Shown here: piece by piece, positions 1 through 10,698 of the stretch
Layout of the letters: every line of letters begins with the position of its first letter
Position numbering within the stretch: the stretch's first letter is position 1
Source of the DNA: Toxorhynchites rutilus septentrionalis
Lineage: Eukaryota > Arthropoda > Insecta > Diptera > Culicidae
Length of the DNA stretch: 64,000 nt
Direction: 5' to 3'
Assembly: GCF_029784135.1 (NCBI RefSeq)
Contig: NC_073746.1
Location: 56,890,097 to 56,954,096, forward strand
Program-made: the position numbers and the translations under genes
The notes under the pieces: generated by a model
The model's input: only the letters and a program-made list of their open reading frames with translations
What the model was told of the DNA's origin: nothing
Database searches by the model: none

Positions 1-1088
1 TTAGGATTTTTGTATAAACGATATTTAAATAGTTTAACCGTCGGTCGTTTTTCAAATAGAACGAACTTATTTATGTTGTTAAATGACAGATGGCGTTTGG
101 CCCGCTACATCGAACTTCAATCCTCATATTCGCAAGTAACCTTACTTCGTCTAAAGCCACGCGTATCGCCGACGAGCTGGAAGTATTTTTGAATGGGTAC
201 AACGAATTATTGCAATACTTCAAATCACACATGCTCAGCTGGAGGGCACGCGTCTAGATTCAATGCGCAGGCGTGACTAGAATTATAGAAGGTGACTGCA
301 CAATGACGCGAGAAATTGTGATTCGAAGAAAAAGCAATAATCTGGAATTCATCGTTGGCGTACATCGTTCATACGACTCACTCCATGTTCTTCTTCAATA
401 GCTCTAACGTTCCCAACGTTCGACTTCTCATCGTAGTACTATCTTGTATGTTTGGCGCCTCAGGGTTGGGATTTCCCGTTTATTCGGTTACTCAACACAA
501 AATTCTAACTCGCAATTTTACAAGACAAACTCTACATAAAACTAAATTTATTCGTTTATGTAACTATGCAATTTAATGGACCTAAACTAACAATTATTCT
601 TCGACCATTGCAACACAATTACTTCCTTTTTAGAAGGATTCTGGCTTTTATATCTCGGCATACACAGGTCCCTTGTAGGTAAATAATAAATGTCGGTAGT
701 TCTAGTGTTAATATTCTGTTATTTCGCCAGAACGATTGATTACTTGAAATATACGTATTGGTGTACTTTGTGTCAAGTTTTGCAGTGTTGCCAGTTCAAT
801 ATAATTTTTTTTATCATTGCTCTGCTGGAGAATGAGCTTTTCTCTTCGTCTTCTGTGAATCATTAGTAGCAAACCGGCTTCATGATTTTTAATATAGTCA
901 GAACTTTTTATTTTGCATGAAACAAATTGTTTCATAGTTTTCCGGAATCACAAAATGCTCCTCAGACCTTGACAGATCCTTCTCCAAAATTCTTCTTAGA
1001 GCAAAAATCGAGGTCAATGTGCTCTGTTTTTGGCCATATTTTGCGGGGTTTTTAAGGGAATTTGAGACAACACAATGAGTATGCTGTA
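1..1088. other. Unassigned AT-rich sequence
   Basis: I see no protein family, RNA gene or repeat partner in this stretch. Short open frames occur on both strands but none has a recognisable motif. It is read as intergenic or intronic sequence. Confidence 0.5.
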
Positions 1089-1766
1089 TTGACGAACTTC
1101 ATGCCAACGCGACTAGTCGTTGGCAGCACCATCGCAGATTGCAGCGAAACTCTGTGGATGTAAAGACATTGAGCATTTAAACAACTTTTCATACTTGAAA
1201 TTTAAAAGAATAAAGTACTTTTTGAAAAAGGTTTTTCCTTAATCTTTTACAAAAAATTACAATTTTCTTTGTCGACTTTGTCGAATACATTATATTGCTA
1301 TCTTGACTTTAAACAAAATCAGGATTAGTTGTTTTTTTTTCAAAGAAAACATGAAAAAGTCGTTGCTAGTAAAACTTTTTCCATGTAAAACTGTTCATGA
1401 CTATTCATAGAGTTAATTGAGAATTTTAAAAAGATACGCTTTTGAGAAAATGAATTTTAATTGTTCAAACAAATTTTTGTTATGTTTAAATTCAAAAAGA
1501 TCCTTTGATATTTTTCATGAAAATTCGCAAAATTTCTTACATTTAATCCTTTAAACAAAATGTTGTAAGTCTTGCAGTTTTTGCGTTTGAAATTTTTTAA
1601 AAAGTGAGGAAAAAACTTTTGGTCTTGTTCAGAAAATAGTCTAATTTTGTTTTAGATTTCAAGTATGCAAAGTTGCTTGAATGATCAATGTCCTTACATC
1701 CAAAAAGTTACACTGCAATTTGAGATATTGCTGCCAATGGTCAGTCGAGTTGGCATGAAATTCGTC
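1089..1766. repeat. Inverted repeat, arms of about 115 bp
   Basis: The left arm (about 1089-1204) and the reverse complement of 1654-1766 share the same order of blocks. These include TTCATGCCAAC, TTGGCAGCA, TTGCAG, GGATGTAA, GACATTGA and CATACTTGAAAT, at roughly 80% identity by eye. About 450 bp of A/T-rich sequence separates the arms. The arrangement fits an old foldback or MITE-like element; I found no clear target duplication. Confidence 0.65.
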
Positions 1767-2892
1767 TATTTCTCTTGCGATTTTCCGTTTAACGTCCGCC
1801 ATTAAGTTTTGCATCGTCGAAATTGTTCGCCTAAGGACACCAGTTTCCTTTGAACATTCGCTTTCAGCCGTTTTTTTTTGAGTCTTGTTCAGGTTGCGCA
1901 TCGCGATGACCCAGTTTCTCTATAAGGCGTTCAAGTGTCTCTATATCTGGAGTGATCTCAGGGCACCGACATCACGTTATTCTCGGCATACCATTCCTTC
2001 GCCTTCCTTCCAAAATGGGACGATTCCCAAAACCAACCAAAACAAGTTTGACGTGTTTGTTGTGGAAAGACAGCAGACGTTTCTTCATACATTCCTTGAC
2101 GTTTGTGTCCTGGTTAGTCGATCTCGGTGGCGTTGAAAATATCGCTTTTCCAGTCGCAGGTGCAAATCGACTGTCAATCCTTGTATTTTTGAAGGAACCT
2201 AAAAATTTTCGTGGATGCCTGTAGAACCCCTGTCCCGGAAGCTGCTGGAAGTCCGATTTTAGCTATGTTTCGTCATTATAACGATGCAACAGAACTTCGT
2301 GAGCTGCGTATATAGCTTCCGGGATCGTTGTTTTGCCTATAGGACATCGTGAAAGACAGGGTTACAAAACAACATTCGGATATGAAACAAAATTACGGAA
2401 AATCATACCGAAAAGCATGATATACTATTCCAGTTTATACTTGTGAAAAACTGGTTACAAGCGTTCCTCGAAGATTGAATATGATTCTACAAATCGAAGG
2501 ACATGTTACTGAATAATAAAATGAGTTTTGTAGCGGTTTTATAATTTTTCAGTAAATTTTTGAGCTACGAAGGATAATTATGTAAATTGTTTCTGGTAGT
2601 TTATTTAATTTTCCTACACCCGCAAAACACTAGTCTTCGCAAAAATATCTGTATGTCACTGACACCAGGGAATCTAGATCATGTCTCTGTTCCGCTTTTT
2701 GAGAGAGTGTCCGCAGAAGTTTTAAAAGAAATAACAACAGATCGATTTTGCTTGTTCGCCAGGAAAAAATTGATAATATGTAATAATTAAAAAAAATGTA
2801 AACTGTATGCAAACTGCTGTTTGTATCTTCCCAATTTTCGATACATGTATAATTTTCAATTTCATGAACTTACTCCCAAGTTTGAAATTAAA
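1767..2892. other. Unassigned sequence
   Basis: No recognisable gene or repeat. The stretch from 1900 to 2230 is somewhat richer in GC and has overlapping open frames, but none shows a known domain. The sequence becomes AT-rich after 2350. Confidence 0.45.
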
Positions 2893-3873
2893 AGGACGTC
2901 ATGGACGGCCTACAGAGCATACAATCGCTAATGTAGTGCGTAAATTCGAATAAACTGGATCCGTAGCGGATATTGTGAAACCTGTGCATCATCGTAATGT
3001 GCGTTCGGCCGAAAATATTGCTGCTGTTACTGCCAGTGTGGAGGATGACCCGAATGTTTCGATTCCACGGCGTGCTCAGCAATTGGGCTTGTCAAACACA
3101 TCATTGTGGTGAATTTTGCATTTGGACTTGCACCTACATCCATATAAAGTTCAACTGGTACAAAAATTAGAGCGTGGTGACCATGGAATGCGTCGGGCAT
3201 ACGTCGATTGGGTGAACGAACAACAGCAGCAAAATGCTGAATTTTCGCATCAAATTTTCTTCAGCGATGAGGCACATTTCGAGCTCGGTGGTTATGTGAA
3301 CACCCAAAATTTCCGTATATGGGGCTCAGAAAATCCACACGTGATTGTTGAGAGGCCATTGCATCCGCCAAAAGTCACTGTTTGGTGCGCATTATGGTCT
3401 GGTGGAGTCATCGAGCCGTATTTCTTTGAAAATAAGGACGGTGAGACGGTAACTGTGAATGGTAAGCGCTATGGCCGCATGTTAACCGATTTTTTGTTAC
3501 AAATTGAAGATATGGATACGGATGGCATGTGGTTTCAGCAGGACGGCGCCACGTGCCATACAACACGACCGAACATGGCCATATTGCGAACGAAATTTGA
3601 GGGACGCACAATTTCGCGTTTTGGTGACGCCAATTGGCCGTCCAGATCATGCGATTTGAACCCGCTAGACTTTTTTTGTGGGGTTATGCGAAAGACCGTG
3701 TCTATGCCAACTCTCCGCAAACTCTTGAACATTTGAAAGACAACATTCGTGAATTTATGACCGAGATACCGCCCCATATGTGCCGAAAGGTCATCGAAAA
3801 TTACCTGTTCCGGATCAAGGTGTGCGAGGGAGCCCTAGGTGAACATTGGAATGATGTTGTATTTCACACATAA
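2893..3873 (+). pseudogene. DUF4817/DDE_3 mariner-like transposase pseudogene
   Basis: The encoded protein is a cut-and-paste transposase of the insect family that pairs an N-terminal DUF4817 helix-turn-helix with a DDE_3 catalytic domain. Visible motifs in order are VVRKFE (HTH end), RRAQQLGLSNTSLW, the first catalytic Asp in FFSDEAHFELGGY, the second in WFQQDGATCHT, and the third in SCDLNPLDFF. There are 36 residues between the second and third Asp. The gene is dead. The N-terminus is missing, there are in-frame stops after VRKFE and after TSLW, and a frameshift at the T run near 3670 moves the C-terminal part (LWGYAKDRVYANSPQ to DVVFHT) to another frame. The downstream stop is at 3871-3873. 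The long central frame at 3116-3736 has no ATG start and is not an intact gene. Confidence 0.85.
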
Positions 3874-3978
3874 TGGCATAAACCAAACTTTAATTTGAAA
3901 TAAAAGATTCATCGAAATTCGAATTCTATGTGTGTTTTTATTCAATTTACTTTCGGAATTTAATGTTGGAAAACCCTG
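2893..3978 (+). mobile_element. 5'-truncated DUF4817-type mariner-like element
   Basis: This is the remnant of a Tc1/mariner-superfamily DNA transposon. Transposase sequence fills 2893-3873. The right end stops at CCCTG (3974-3978) followed by TA at 3979-3980, as expected for a TA-targeting element. No matching left terminus was found, so the 5' end and the first part of the transposase are lost. The hAT remnant starts directly beyond the right end. The family assignment comes from the encoded protein. Confidence 0.75.
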
Positions 3979-4289
3979 TATGTACGGCTCTTGAATGAAC
4001 CTCAGTTCAAAAAAGACCCACGGTTCTTTTATGAGCCGTGGCTCTTTTTGAACCGCGGTTCATTTGAGAGCCGTTCATTTGAGAACCACGGTTCAAACAA
4101 GAACTGCGGTTCATAAAAGAACCGTGTTTCTTTGAGGAGCCGGCTTATTGATAAAGAACCATGAATCGTACGCTCGTTCTGACGAACCGTGGCTTGCGGC
4201 AGTACGGAAGAAATATAAGTTTCTCATGCTGCTTTTTAAGCGGTTTCATTTAACTGTTTGTATGTTTGTAAATTTTGACGGATTATATA

Positions 4290-4450
4290 TTTTCTCGATA
4301 CCCCATTTCGTTAAAACCCCATCAATATGGATAACAAATGAAAGGGCTTGCCGAGTAGATCATACGGGTATCAGATGAACGGGCTTTTCTAGTAAATCAC
4401 AGTTATTTATGATAAATCCAACTCGCATATGGGTATCGAATGAAATGATT
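4290..4450 (-). repeat. Fragment of the 110 bp tandem-repeat family
   Basis: Read on the minus strand, this contains the same core as the repeat at the right end of the window: a CTTTCATTTGATA-like block, CATATTGATGGGGTTTT, and TTCTAC/TTTACTAGT-like spacers. Two degenerate monomers are visible. It lies inside the hAT remnant, so one inserted into the other or they share an ancestor. Confidence 0.5.
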
Positions 4451-4624
4451 TGACTAATATAATACAATTAATCATGAAAACATTCCATTCGAAAAACGTT
4501 TGGGATATAAAACGGGGAGAAAACTGTGTCGTTATCGAAAACTGCTATATTATCCCGACTGATAGTTCGACATGATCAACATTATATGGATCAAGTGAAA
4601 TCAGTTCTACTGATTATAAATAAG

Positions 4625-4938
4625 CTCTGTATGAATTAATTTCGGAGCTGGTAAAGCGATCTACAAATCTTGAGTTAGACGAATTAGTAGCCTAACAAAT
4701 AGTGCTTGATCTTCGCTTCAAGCAGCAAGGTTTTGGGGATAACCGAAAGTACAACTATGCACACCAGTCGTTGATAAGGATGCTAAAAATGACATCCATA
4801 GAATACACACCTACGAAATTATCACAAATCGTTGGTGATGAAGCGCTGTCATCTGTATGGGAAGAGTTTGATGCATTGGTTGGCAATCTTCGATCGAGTT
4901 TTTCCGAAAGCGAGACAAGTTCGCAGGTAAAGATGTAG
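4625..4938 (+). pseudogene. hAT transposase fragment (C-terminal half)
   Basis: The frame reads LYELISELVKRSTNLELDELVA, an in-frame stop, then VLDLRFKQQGFGDNRKYN and a further 60 or so residues to a stop at 4938. The LDxRFKxxGF motif followed by a polar tail matches the region just before the C-terminal dimerisation domain of hAT (Ac/hobo-type) transposases. The catalytic N-terminal parts and the zinc-finger BED domain are not visible, so this is a non-functional fragment. The subterminal motif clusters on both sides support it belonging to this element. Confidence 0.7.
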
Positions 4939-5213
4939 TAGACTTTCATCAGATAACATTGAAAAGATAATGTTTATAAATAAAAAAAATAAAGAAGAGC
5001 ATTGTGATGGAAATATATCAAACAAAACCTTCAGTAAAGTAATATTTTTACTTTTCACTGCACTGATTATTGTTTTAAACCTTATTTTTTAACGTCTTCC
5101 ATTCTTTACATATCCGAATAAACCAGTTCTTGAAAAGAGCCGTCGAGCCACTCAAATGATCCGGGTCTTTTCATTGAGCGCACGGCTCTGAGCTGCTCAC
5201 TGAAATGAACCGT

Positions 5214-5769
5214 TTTGCGTTTTGCATTTTGTTTTCTACGTTGCGGTCTGCTTGGGGTCTTTAAAAAAAATCTTCCTCGAGGAGATTTCAGTAGCAGTAG
5301 CCGTGACCAGTCTTGTAAACAAGCCACACTTTTGGTGACGTTAACACATTGCCCTGGATTATTTGATTTGCTAACCATACTAGTTGGAATGTCGTTTAAT
5401 CCCCAGAGCTTTGATTGTCATTTCTTCCAAAGATGAAAGGATTCTTTAGTGGAATCCAAATTTGATTATGAATAATCAGTTCACAAGAAAAAATGTCTGA
5501 AAAATTTCATAACATGTTAACATGTATTAGTTCAAATCTGCGATTCTTGAAAAAATCTAACAAAGATGTACCTCTTACGCTCCGTTCATTAATTATTACG
5601 CAGAAAATGACCATATGACCACACTATTTTGTAAAAATCTTCTGTTTATGCTTGATCACCAAAATGTTTTCGTGGGTTATTTAATGATCGACTGACGGTA
5701 TTTACATAAATTTATCATATAGAAGCAACGAATATCGAGGTATCATAATACGATTCCAAGTCCTTGTGG
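5214..5769. other. Unassigned sequence
   Basis: No recognisable gene or repeat. The boundary with the hAT right end is uncertain by a few tens of bases. Confidence 0.4.
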
Positions 5770-5906
5770 AGGAGATCTGACGTAGTGGCTTCTCACGCTA
5801 AAGGTTATACGAGTTCGTTTCTCACTCCCGACATTCTTCCTAAATAGAAGTAAAGTGACGAACCAGCTAAAAAATAGGTTGAAAGTCACTATAATACAGA
5901 GAAAAA
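5770..5906 (+). mobile_element. tRNA-derived SINE, diverged copy
   Basis: The 5' part holds a degenerate A box (TGACGTAGTGG) and B box (GAGTTCGTTTC). The tail CTCCCGACATTCTTCC, GTGACGAACCAGC, GTCACTATAATA and a short A-run match the two fuller copies at 46493-46653 and 56892-57055. The A tail is only about five bases, so this is an older copy. A possible eroded target duplication resembling AGTCCT lies on both sides. Confidence 0.75.
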
Positions 5907-7549
5907 GAATTCAGTCCTCGATCAAATGTTCATTTTATGATGTTCATTAATGACATAACACATACGCTGCGATAAGTAAGCTTATTATGCTGATTATACG
6001 CAACCCTGGCCGTGACGAAACTTGCCAAGCCATTATCATTGAATTTAAAAATACATCAAGCAAACTTTTAGGGTATCCTTCGCTGCAAAAATAGAAACAA
6101 TCGCTGTTCACACCCTGATAATGTGTGGTTTAACCATTTTAGTAATCGCCGCATCAATTCAACACTCATCAATTTTGTGCTATTATTATTAACCACGGAA
6201 AAAAAATAACGGTGCCAATATTATTCCACAAATCCGCCTCGCGCCTTGGCCATCAGGAGGCAATTATCGTATTAAACTTCTGCCATAATAGTTGCCGCGG
6301 GCAGAAGCATCACAACTCGAAACAACTTCAAGCAAACCCACCAAACCTAATTAATTGCGGTCATCATCATTTCTCCGCCGGATTAGATGCCGCCAGGGGT
6401 GGCGTAATGTTGACTGACACCCTTGATTGCCGGCAGTACAATAATTTTCACCACAGAATTGCAGCGTATTGTTGTTTGGCATCCCCCGATAGAGGAAACC
6501 ATACCGCCGCCAAACTCATTAGGGGTACCTAATGATTGTCCATTTCGCTATCTAACGGCAGCACACTTGTGCGCACCCGAAGTACCTGTCGATGAATAGC
6601 AAAATATGTACCTTTGTAAACCGCCGGCGGGCGAACCCAAGGCAATCGCTATTTTCGCGGGTCTAAGCCCCGTGCAGGCCTGGGGCTGTCAGCAACGCAG
6701 GAGCAAAAAAACAGCAACTCTTTCGAAACCGCCAAAGGAGAGAATGGTGATGTATGAGTAACGAGTAACGACGATGAATCAGATTTGATTACCACGTGTG
6801 ATGATCATTGGACCGTTTAGGAGTGTGGAAGCGTTAATAGAAAAATGTAATAGTAAACGCATACGCATCGTGGATTTCATGATCGTGAAAGCGCTTCATT
6901 GAAGTGTAATTGCACTTTTTCAGAGCATGGAAATTGTTTTTTTTTTCATTCGTACAACTAAACTGTGTGTATGTTGTAATCGAGGGCTGTGTTGCCGTAA
7001 CACAGCGATTAGCTGTGATATTTTAGTACTACGAGGATTTCATGTTGGACGAAATAGGTTTAGTCATTAAAAACCGTTTGTTAATCTCGTTTGAAAGTCC
7101 GACGTTTGCCCATAGTGTATTGGAAATTGATTGGATAATGAAGGTGGTGGGAAATGCTTCGTTTTCCCTATGGTTGACCACATTTCGAAAAACGCATAAA
7201 CAGCCCTATTTATCTACCTCATGCAAAGTCACAGCTTACGTGGTTTAACCTCACTATATCCTTATTGTATGATTAGAAGTGAAGCCTCAAGTTGGTTTTA
7301 ATGGAAAATGGAGTTTTGTATTGATAAAAATCGCTATTTAAGTCATGGTCAATCTGTATTTCTCGTTCACACTTATATTTGAATTCCTTGATTGTTTTCC
7401 GCAATCCACGGATCATCCCAATACTCTGAGGACCAGAATCATAACATGCGTGACTGGAGGTTGGAATTGTAACTGAAAAAAAAACATTTGTATTTACTGA
7501 GATGATAATAGAAGATTTGACGAATAATGCAGGCCAGATTAGCGGCATA
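5907..7549. other. Unassigned; less AT-rich stretch at 6200-6720
   Basis: No gene family is recognised. From about 6200 to 6720 the base composition is more balanced than its surroundings and open frames are longer on the plus strand (a 106-codon frame at 6212-6532 without a motif). This could be conserved non-coding sequence or an unrecognised exon, but nothing in the sequence decides it. Confidence 0.35.
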
Positions 7550-8299
7550 CACTGCGTTTCACAACAATAGAACCACTCTTTTTTTCTGAGTTTCCAGAGA
7601 TATGTAAAAAGTTGGTTGAATTGAAGTATATAGTGTAGAAACCAATAACTTTATTCATTTATAAGACTGGCCATTTCAACTTTATTGTTGTGTTCAGGCG
7701 CGAAACATTCAAATAACAAATATTCCAGTGTTTCATAACTATAGAACTAGATGGAAAAACTCTCACTCCTTTACAAAATTAACGTCAATTTCACATGAAT
7801 TACAATAAGTTTCTAATTCCTAGGTCATCTTTAGTTCTCAATCAGTTCAAATAACCCATTCGGGGTGGTTTCGGTCAAGCTGGGTTATGTTGTAGTGTGT
7901 ATCTCGTGTTACGCAGAGGATACTGCTCGTTTAAGCACTTCACATCACTCATACTGCTTGTAAGCTGCATCTACTATTCGTCCAACCACTTCTCATAAAT
8001 TCCTTACAGGGTTTTAACTTGACAAACAAGCTGACCAGGCCTGAATCTGAAGCTTCTATTCATTAAACCATGCCATGACCTTCCGGATTTTATGAATTGG
8101 TGCCAAATTACCCAATTATCTCATAGTTTTTTATGCAAAGGCAGCAGTAAATGATTCTAAATTACTTCGTTAAACTTCTGACTGTTCCTTCGTGTCGACG
8201 GTAAGTTATCTAAGCCAGGCCTCTTTGAGAAATTTCTCCCCAAACCGTAAAAATACCATAAAAATCTCTGGAAATTCAGAAAAAATGAGTGGTTTTATA

Positions 8300-9217
8300 C
8301 AGGGTGGGCCATTTAAAGTGGAAGCATCTGACAACCCCATAACTTTTGACAGAGATGTCAGATTAACAAATGTCATACCGCGTTGGAAGCGTCATTTCAG
8401 TACAATTTTAACCATGGAACAATACACACCTAAACAACGCGCTGAAATTGTTCAGCTGTACATTCAAAATAACTTCTCAATTGTGTTAACTAAACGTGCG
8501 TGGAAAAATAAAAATAAAGTTAAAACATCGCCTGGAGACAACACTATACGTCGATTATATGCCAAATTTATATCGTTTGGTAGTGTTGGTAATGCCAGTC
8601 ATCTGTCCAGACAACGACCAAGACGTTTCGACGAGAATATTGATGCCGTTCGAGCCAGTGTTGCAGAGATTCCATCGACATCAGGTCGCCATCGTTCGCA
8701 AGAGTTAGGCATCTTTTTATTGCCATTTGTTCGTAAAAATGAATTGGACAATTACTGGTTCTAACAGGACGGCGCTACATGCCATACAGCGGCTGCCAGG
8801 ACCAAATTATTGCGCGAAATGTTCCCCGGAAGATTAATATCGAAAAACGGCGATTATGACTGGCCACCGAGATCACCTGATTTGACGCCTCCTGACTTTT
8901 TTTTATGGGGATATTTAAAATCCAAGGTATACACTGGTAAACCAAGGACCCTGGCTGCGCTGAAAGACAATATCCGACAAGAAATTGCTGCCATATCGGC
9001 CGAAACATTGGGCAAAGTGATGGAAAATGCCGAAAAAAGGGCACATTTTGCGGTCAAGGCCAGAGGCGGTCATTTACGAGATATCATAATCAAAAAGTAG
9101 TTAGAACAAATCTCCTTGGACCAAAATAAATGAATTTCAAAAAAAATAATTTATAATTCCACTTCTTTACTTTGCTATTGCAAAAACAAATCCTTCCACT
9201 TTAAATGGCCCACCCTG
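8300..9217 (+). mobile_element. 918 bp DUF4817-type mariner-like element, perfect TIRs
   Basis: The element has perfect 25 bp terminal inverted repeats (8300-8324 and 9193-9217, starting CAGGGTGGGCCATTTAAAG) and a TA duplication on both sides. It inserted into the right TIR of the R1 element. The related R1 ends at 36950-36976 and 37455-37478 show the uninterrupted site with a single TA. Identical TIRs indicate either recent movement or little time since insertion. The internal gene is deleted and has a stop, so it must have moved using another copy's transposase, or decayed after moving. Confidence 0.92.
8414..9100 (+). pseudogene. Internally deleted DUF4817/DDE_3 transposase
   Basis: Translation starts at an ATG in good context (ACCATGG, 8414) with MEQYTPKQRAEIVQLY, the usual opening of the DUF4817 helix-turn-helix. 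This domain runs to about residue 100 (RSQELGI). The frame then jumps to a region just before the second catalytic Asp, so about 100 residues including the first Asp are missing (near 8709). A TAA at 8762-8764 replaces the usual Gln directly before QDGATCHT. Beyond it the same frame continues through SPDLTPPDFFLWGYLKSKVY to the stop at 9098-9100. As in the copy at 2893-3873, 36 residues separate the last two Asp residues. The family is clear; the copy cannot make an active transposase. Confidence 0.88.
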
Positions 9218-9235
9218 TAGTTGTGAAAAGCAGTG

Positions 9236-10422
9236 TATGTCTCAACGATTTACCTTGTTTCTACCTAGCTTTAGGGGAAATTCCGAGCTCTTTCAAAATG
9301 GTTTGACAGTGATAAAAAAGTGTTTCGTTTCCCTACTTCATAGATTATTCTGATGCTCCACTACAACTAAAAAGCAAATCTTTTTAAGTATTTAACAGGT
9401 CTTTATATTCTTTCATAACTTTCATCACCTTAGATAATAATTTGACTGATACATTATGGAAATGTTGAAAGAAATCATTGTTTCTATACGGTAATGTCCA
9501 TGTTTTTGGAAATTTTATTTGAATTTGATCTTATTTTGTTCAGCATCTTGTTTAAGACTATTTCACGGGCCCTTATGGACACATACACAATATTTCATAG
9601 CTGTAGAACCATTTTTTTGAGATTCCAGCTTTCATAAAAGTATATAGCGTGGGAGTAATCATCTATAAGACGTATTAAAAAAATCAGTTTCAACGAGCAG
9701 TTTTGGTTAGTGTTTCGTTTTGTTCTTTTTTAAAAAGACTTCCAGGCTTCTGGGCTGGTTAGTCTCTACTTTGTATCTACTTTGTATATTTTGTTTTAGT
9801 TTTATTTTTCTTTATACATGCCGCAATGTACTTTGAAGCATGCTGTCGGACTCAAGGGGTCTCCAAAATCTATTAAAATCCTTCCTTCGATAGCTGTCGT
9901 CCATACCAGGGTCCAGAGGGTTCCCGTTGGGTCCAACACTGCTAGGTTGCTCCGGAATTTCCAATGAAAGTCACACAAACATTTTTTCACAACATTTACA
10001 ATAACACCAGATTTATTCGATTCAAAATACAATTGGTTTAATACATTTATTTTACATGGTCCAACGAACTACTTCTACTGGCTAACACACGAAACAACAC
10101 AACACAGGACGAAACAGAATTGGACTACGTTCACTACATTCAAATTTCTACTGTCGTCTATTTTTAAATTAAACAAAAATACGGAGCTATAAAACAATAG
10201 GGCTGATCCCATGCAGCATAATAGTTCCCTAGTATTTATGGCTCACGGCGACTCTGAACCCGTCAACTGACATTTCGTATCTTCATGAAGCGTACACATG
10301 CCAACTAAATAATTTGAACTGATTGAGAGCAAAGAAGATCTATGCATTATAAACTTATAGCAATGTCAAATTAATTTCTCGTAATGATCTCATATCTAAC
10401 TAGGATATGGAACCGAGGCGGT
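9236..10422. other. Mostly unassigned, with eroded R1-like pieces
   Basis: At about 9580-9670 the text CATAGCTGTAGAACC...GAGATTCCAG resembles an R1 end. At about 10305-10380 TTGAACTGATTGAG followed by CAATGTCAAATTAATTTC resembles R1 interior sequence. Both are weak matches. The stretch 9800-10180 has somewhat higher GC and a minus-strand open frame (9802-10032) with no motif. I see no host gene. Confidence 0.35.
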
Positions 10423-10698
10423 CTAAAGCTGCCAATGTGACGCAATCCAAGTCGATGGCGATCCCTCAACATAAACATTATCCATTTGAGTGGTGACACC
10501 TACATAAACATTTTCCAAACTGACATAATTTTGCTGATTCCATTTCATTCCATTTTTCTTCGAAAATTCTTGTAGTAAGGATTGTGAATATCTGAAAGAA
10601 CCATTGATACGGTTTGACTTAGGATTACGTTTTCCGGGAACATATTGAGAGTACAAATTGCAAAACTGAACATCGATCACTTCACGAAAATTTTCCAT
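10423..10698 (-). CDS. Hypothetical 91-codon frame, unknown
   Basis: The frame runs from an ATG at 10698 to a stop at 10423 and I do not recognise the product. It is polar, with no signal peptide or membrane segment. The segment FRYSQSLLQEFSKKN resembles FRYHQSLQQELSKKK encoded on the plus strand near 55939, and the DNA also matches there for about 55 bp. That suggests a shared repeat or a coding relic. It may equally be a chance frame inside an unrecognised mobile element. There is no splice, operon or promoter context to support expression. Confidence 0.25.
   Translation of the reverse strand: MENFREVIDVQFCNLYSQYVPGKRNPKSNRINGSFRYSQSLLQEFSKKNGMKWNQQNYVSLENVYVGVTTQMDNVYVEGSPSTWIASHWQL

Larger units (their letters stand above)
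3985..5213 (+). mobile_element. hAT element remnant with GAGCC/GAACC-rich ends
   Basis: Both ends carry clustered short palindromic motifs of the types GAACCGCGGTTC and GAGCCGTGGCTC: left about 4003-4145, right about 5130-5213. Such repeated subterminal motifs are typical of transposase-binding sites in hAT elements. A hAT transposase fragment lies between them. Exact termini and an 8 bp target duplication were not resolved. The left end abuts the TA flank of the preceding mariner-like element. Confidence 0.55.
7550..9235. mobile_element. TA-targeting TIR element 'R1', interrupted
   Basis: The left end at 7550 begins CACTGCGTTTCACAAC and the right end (reverse complement from 9235) begins CACTGCTTTTCACAAC. 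The inverted ends match for about 55 bp with a few mismatches, and TA flanks both sides (7548-7549 and 9236-9237). Without the nested element at 8300-9217 and its TA duplication, the length is about 766 bp. No transposase of its own is visible, so it is non-autonomous. Related ends occur at 36258-36976 and 37190-37478. A more diverged relative may lie at 9580-9670. Confidence 0.8.

Noticed and set aside
6212..6532. 106-codon plus-strand frame as a host protein
   Set aside because: His/Cys-rich by composition, but no spaced metal-binding pattern, no ATG start, and stretches typical of translated non-coding DNA.
9802..10032. 76-codon minus-strand frame as a gene
   Set aside because: No motif, no supporting splice or promoter context; likely chance.
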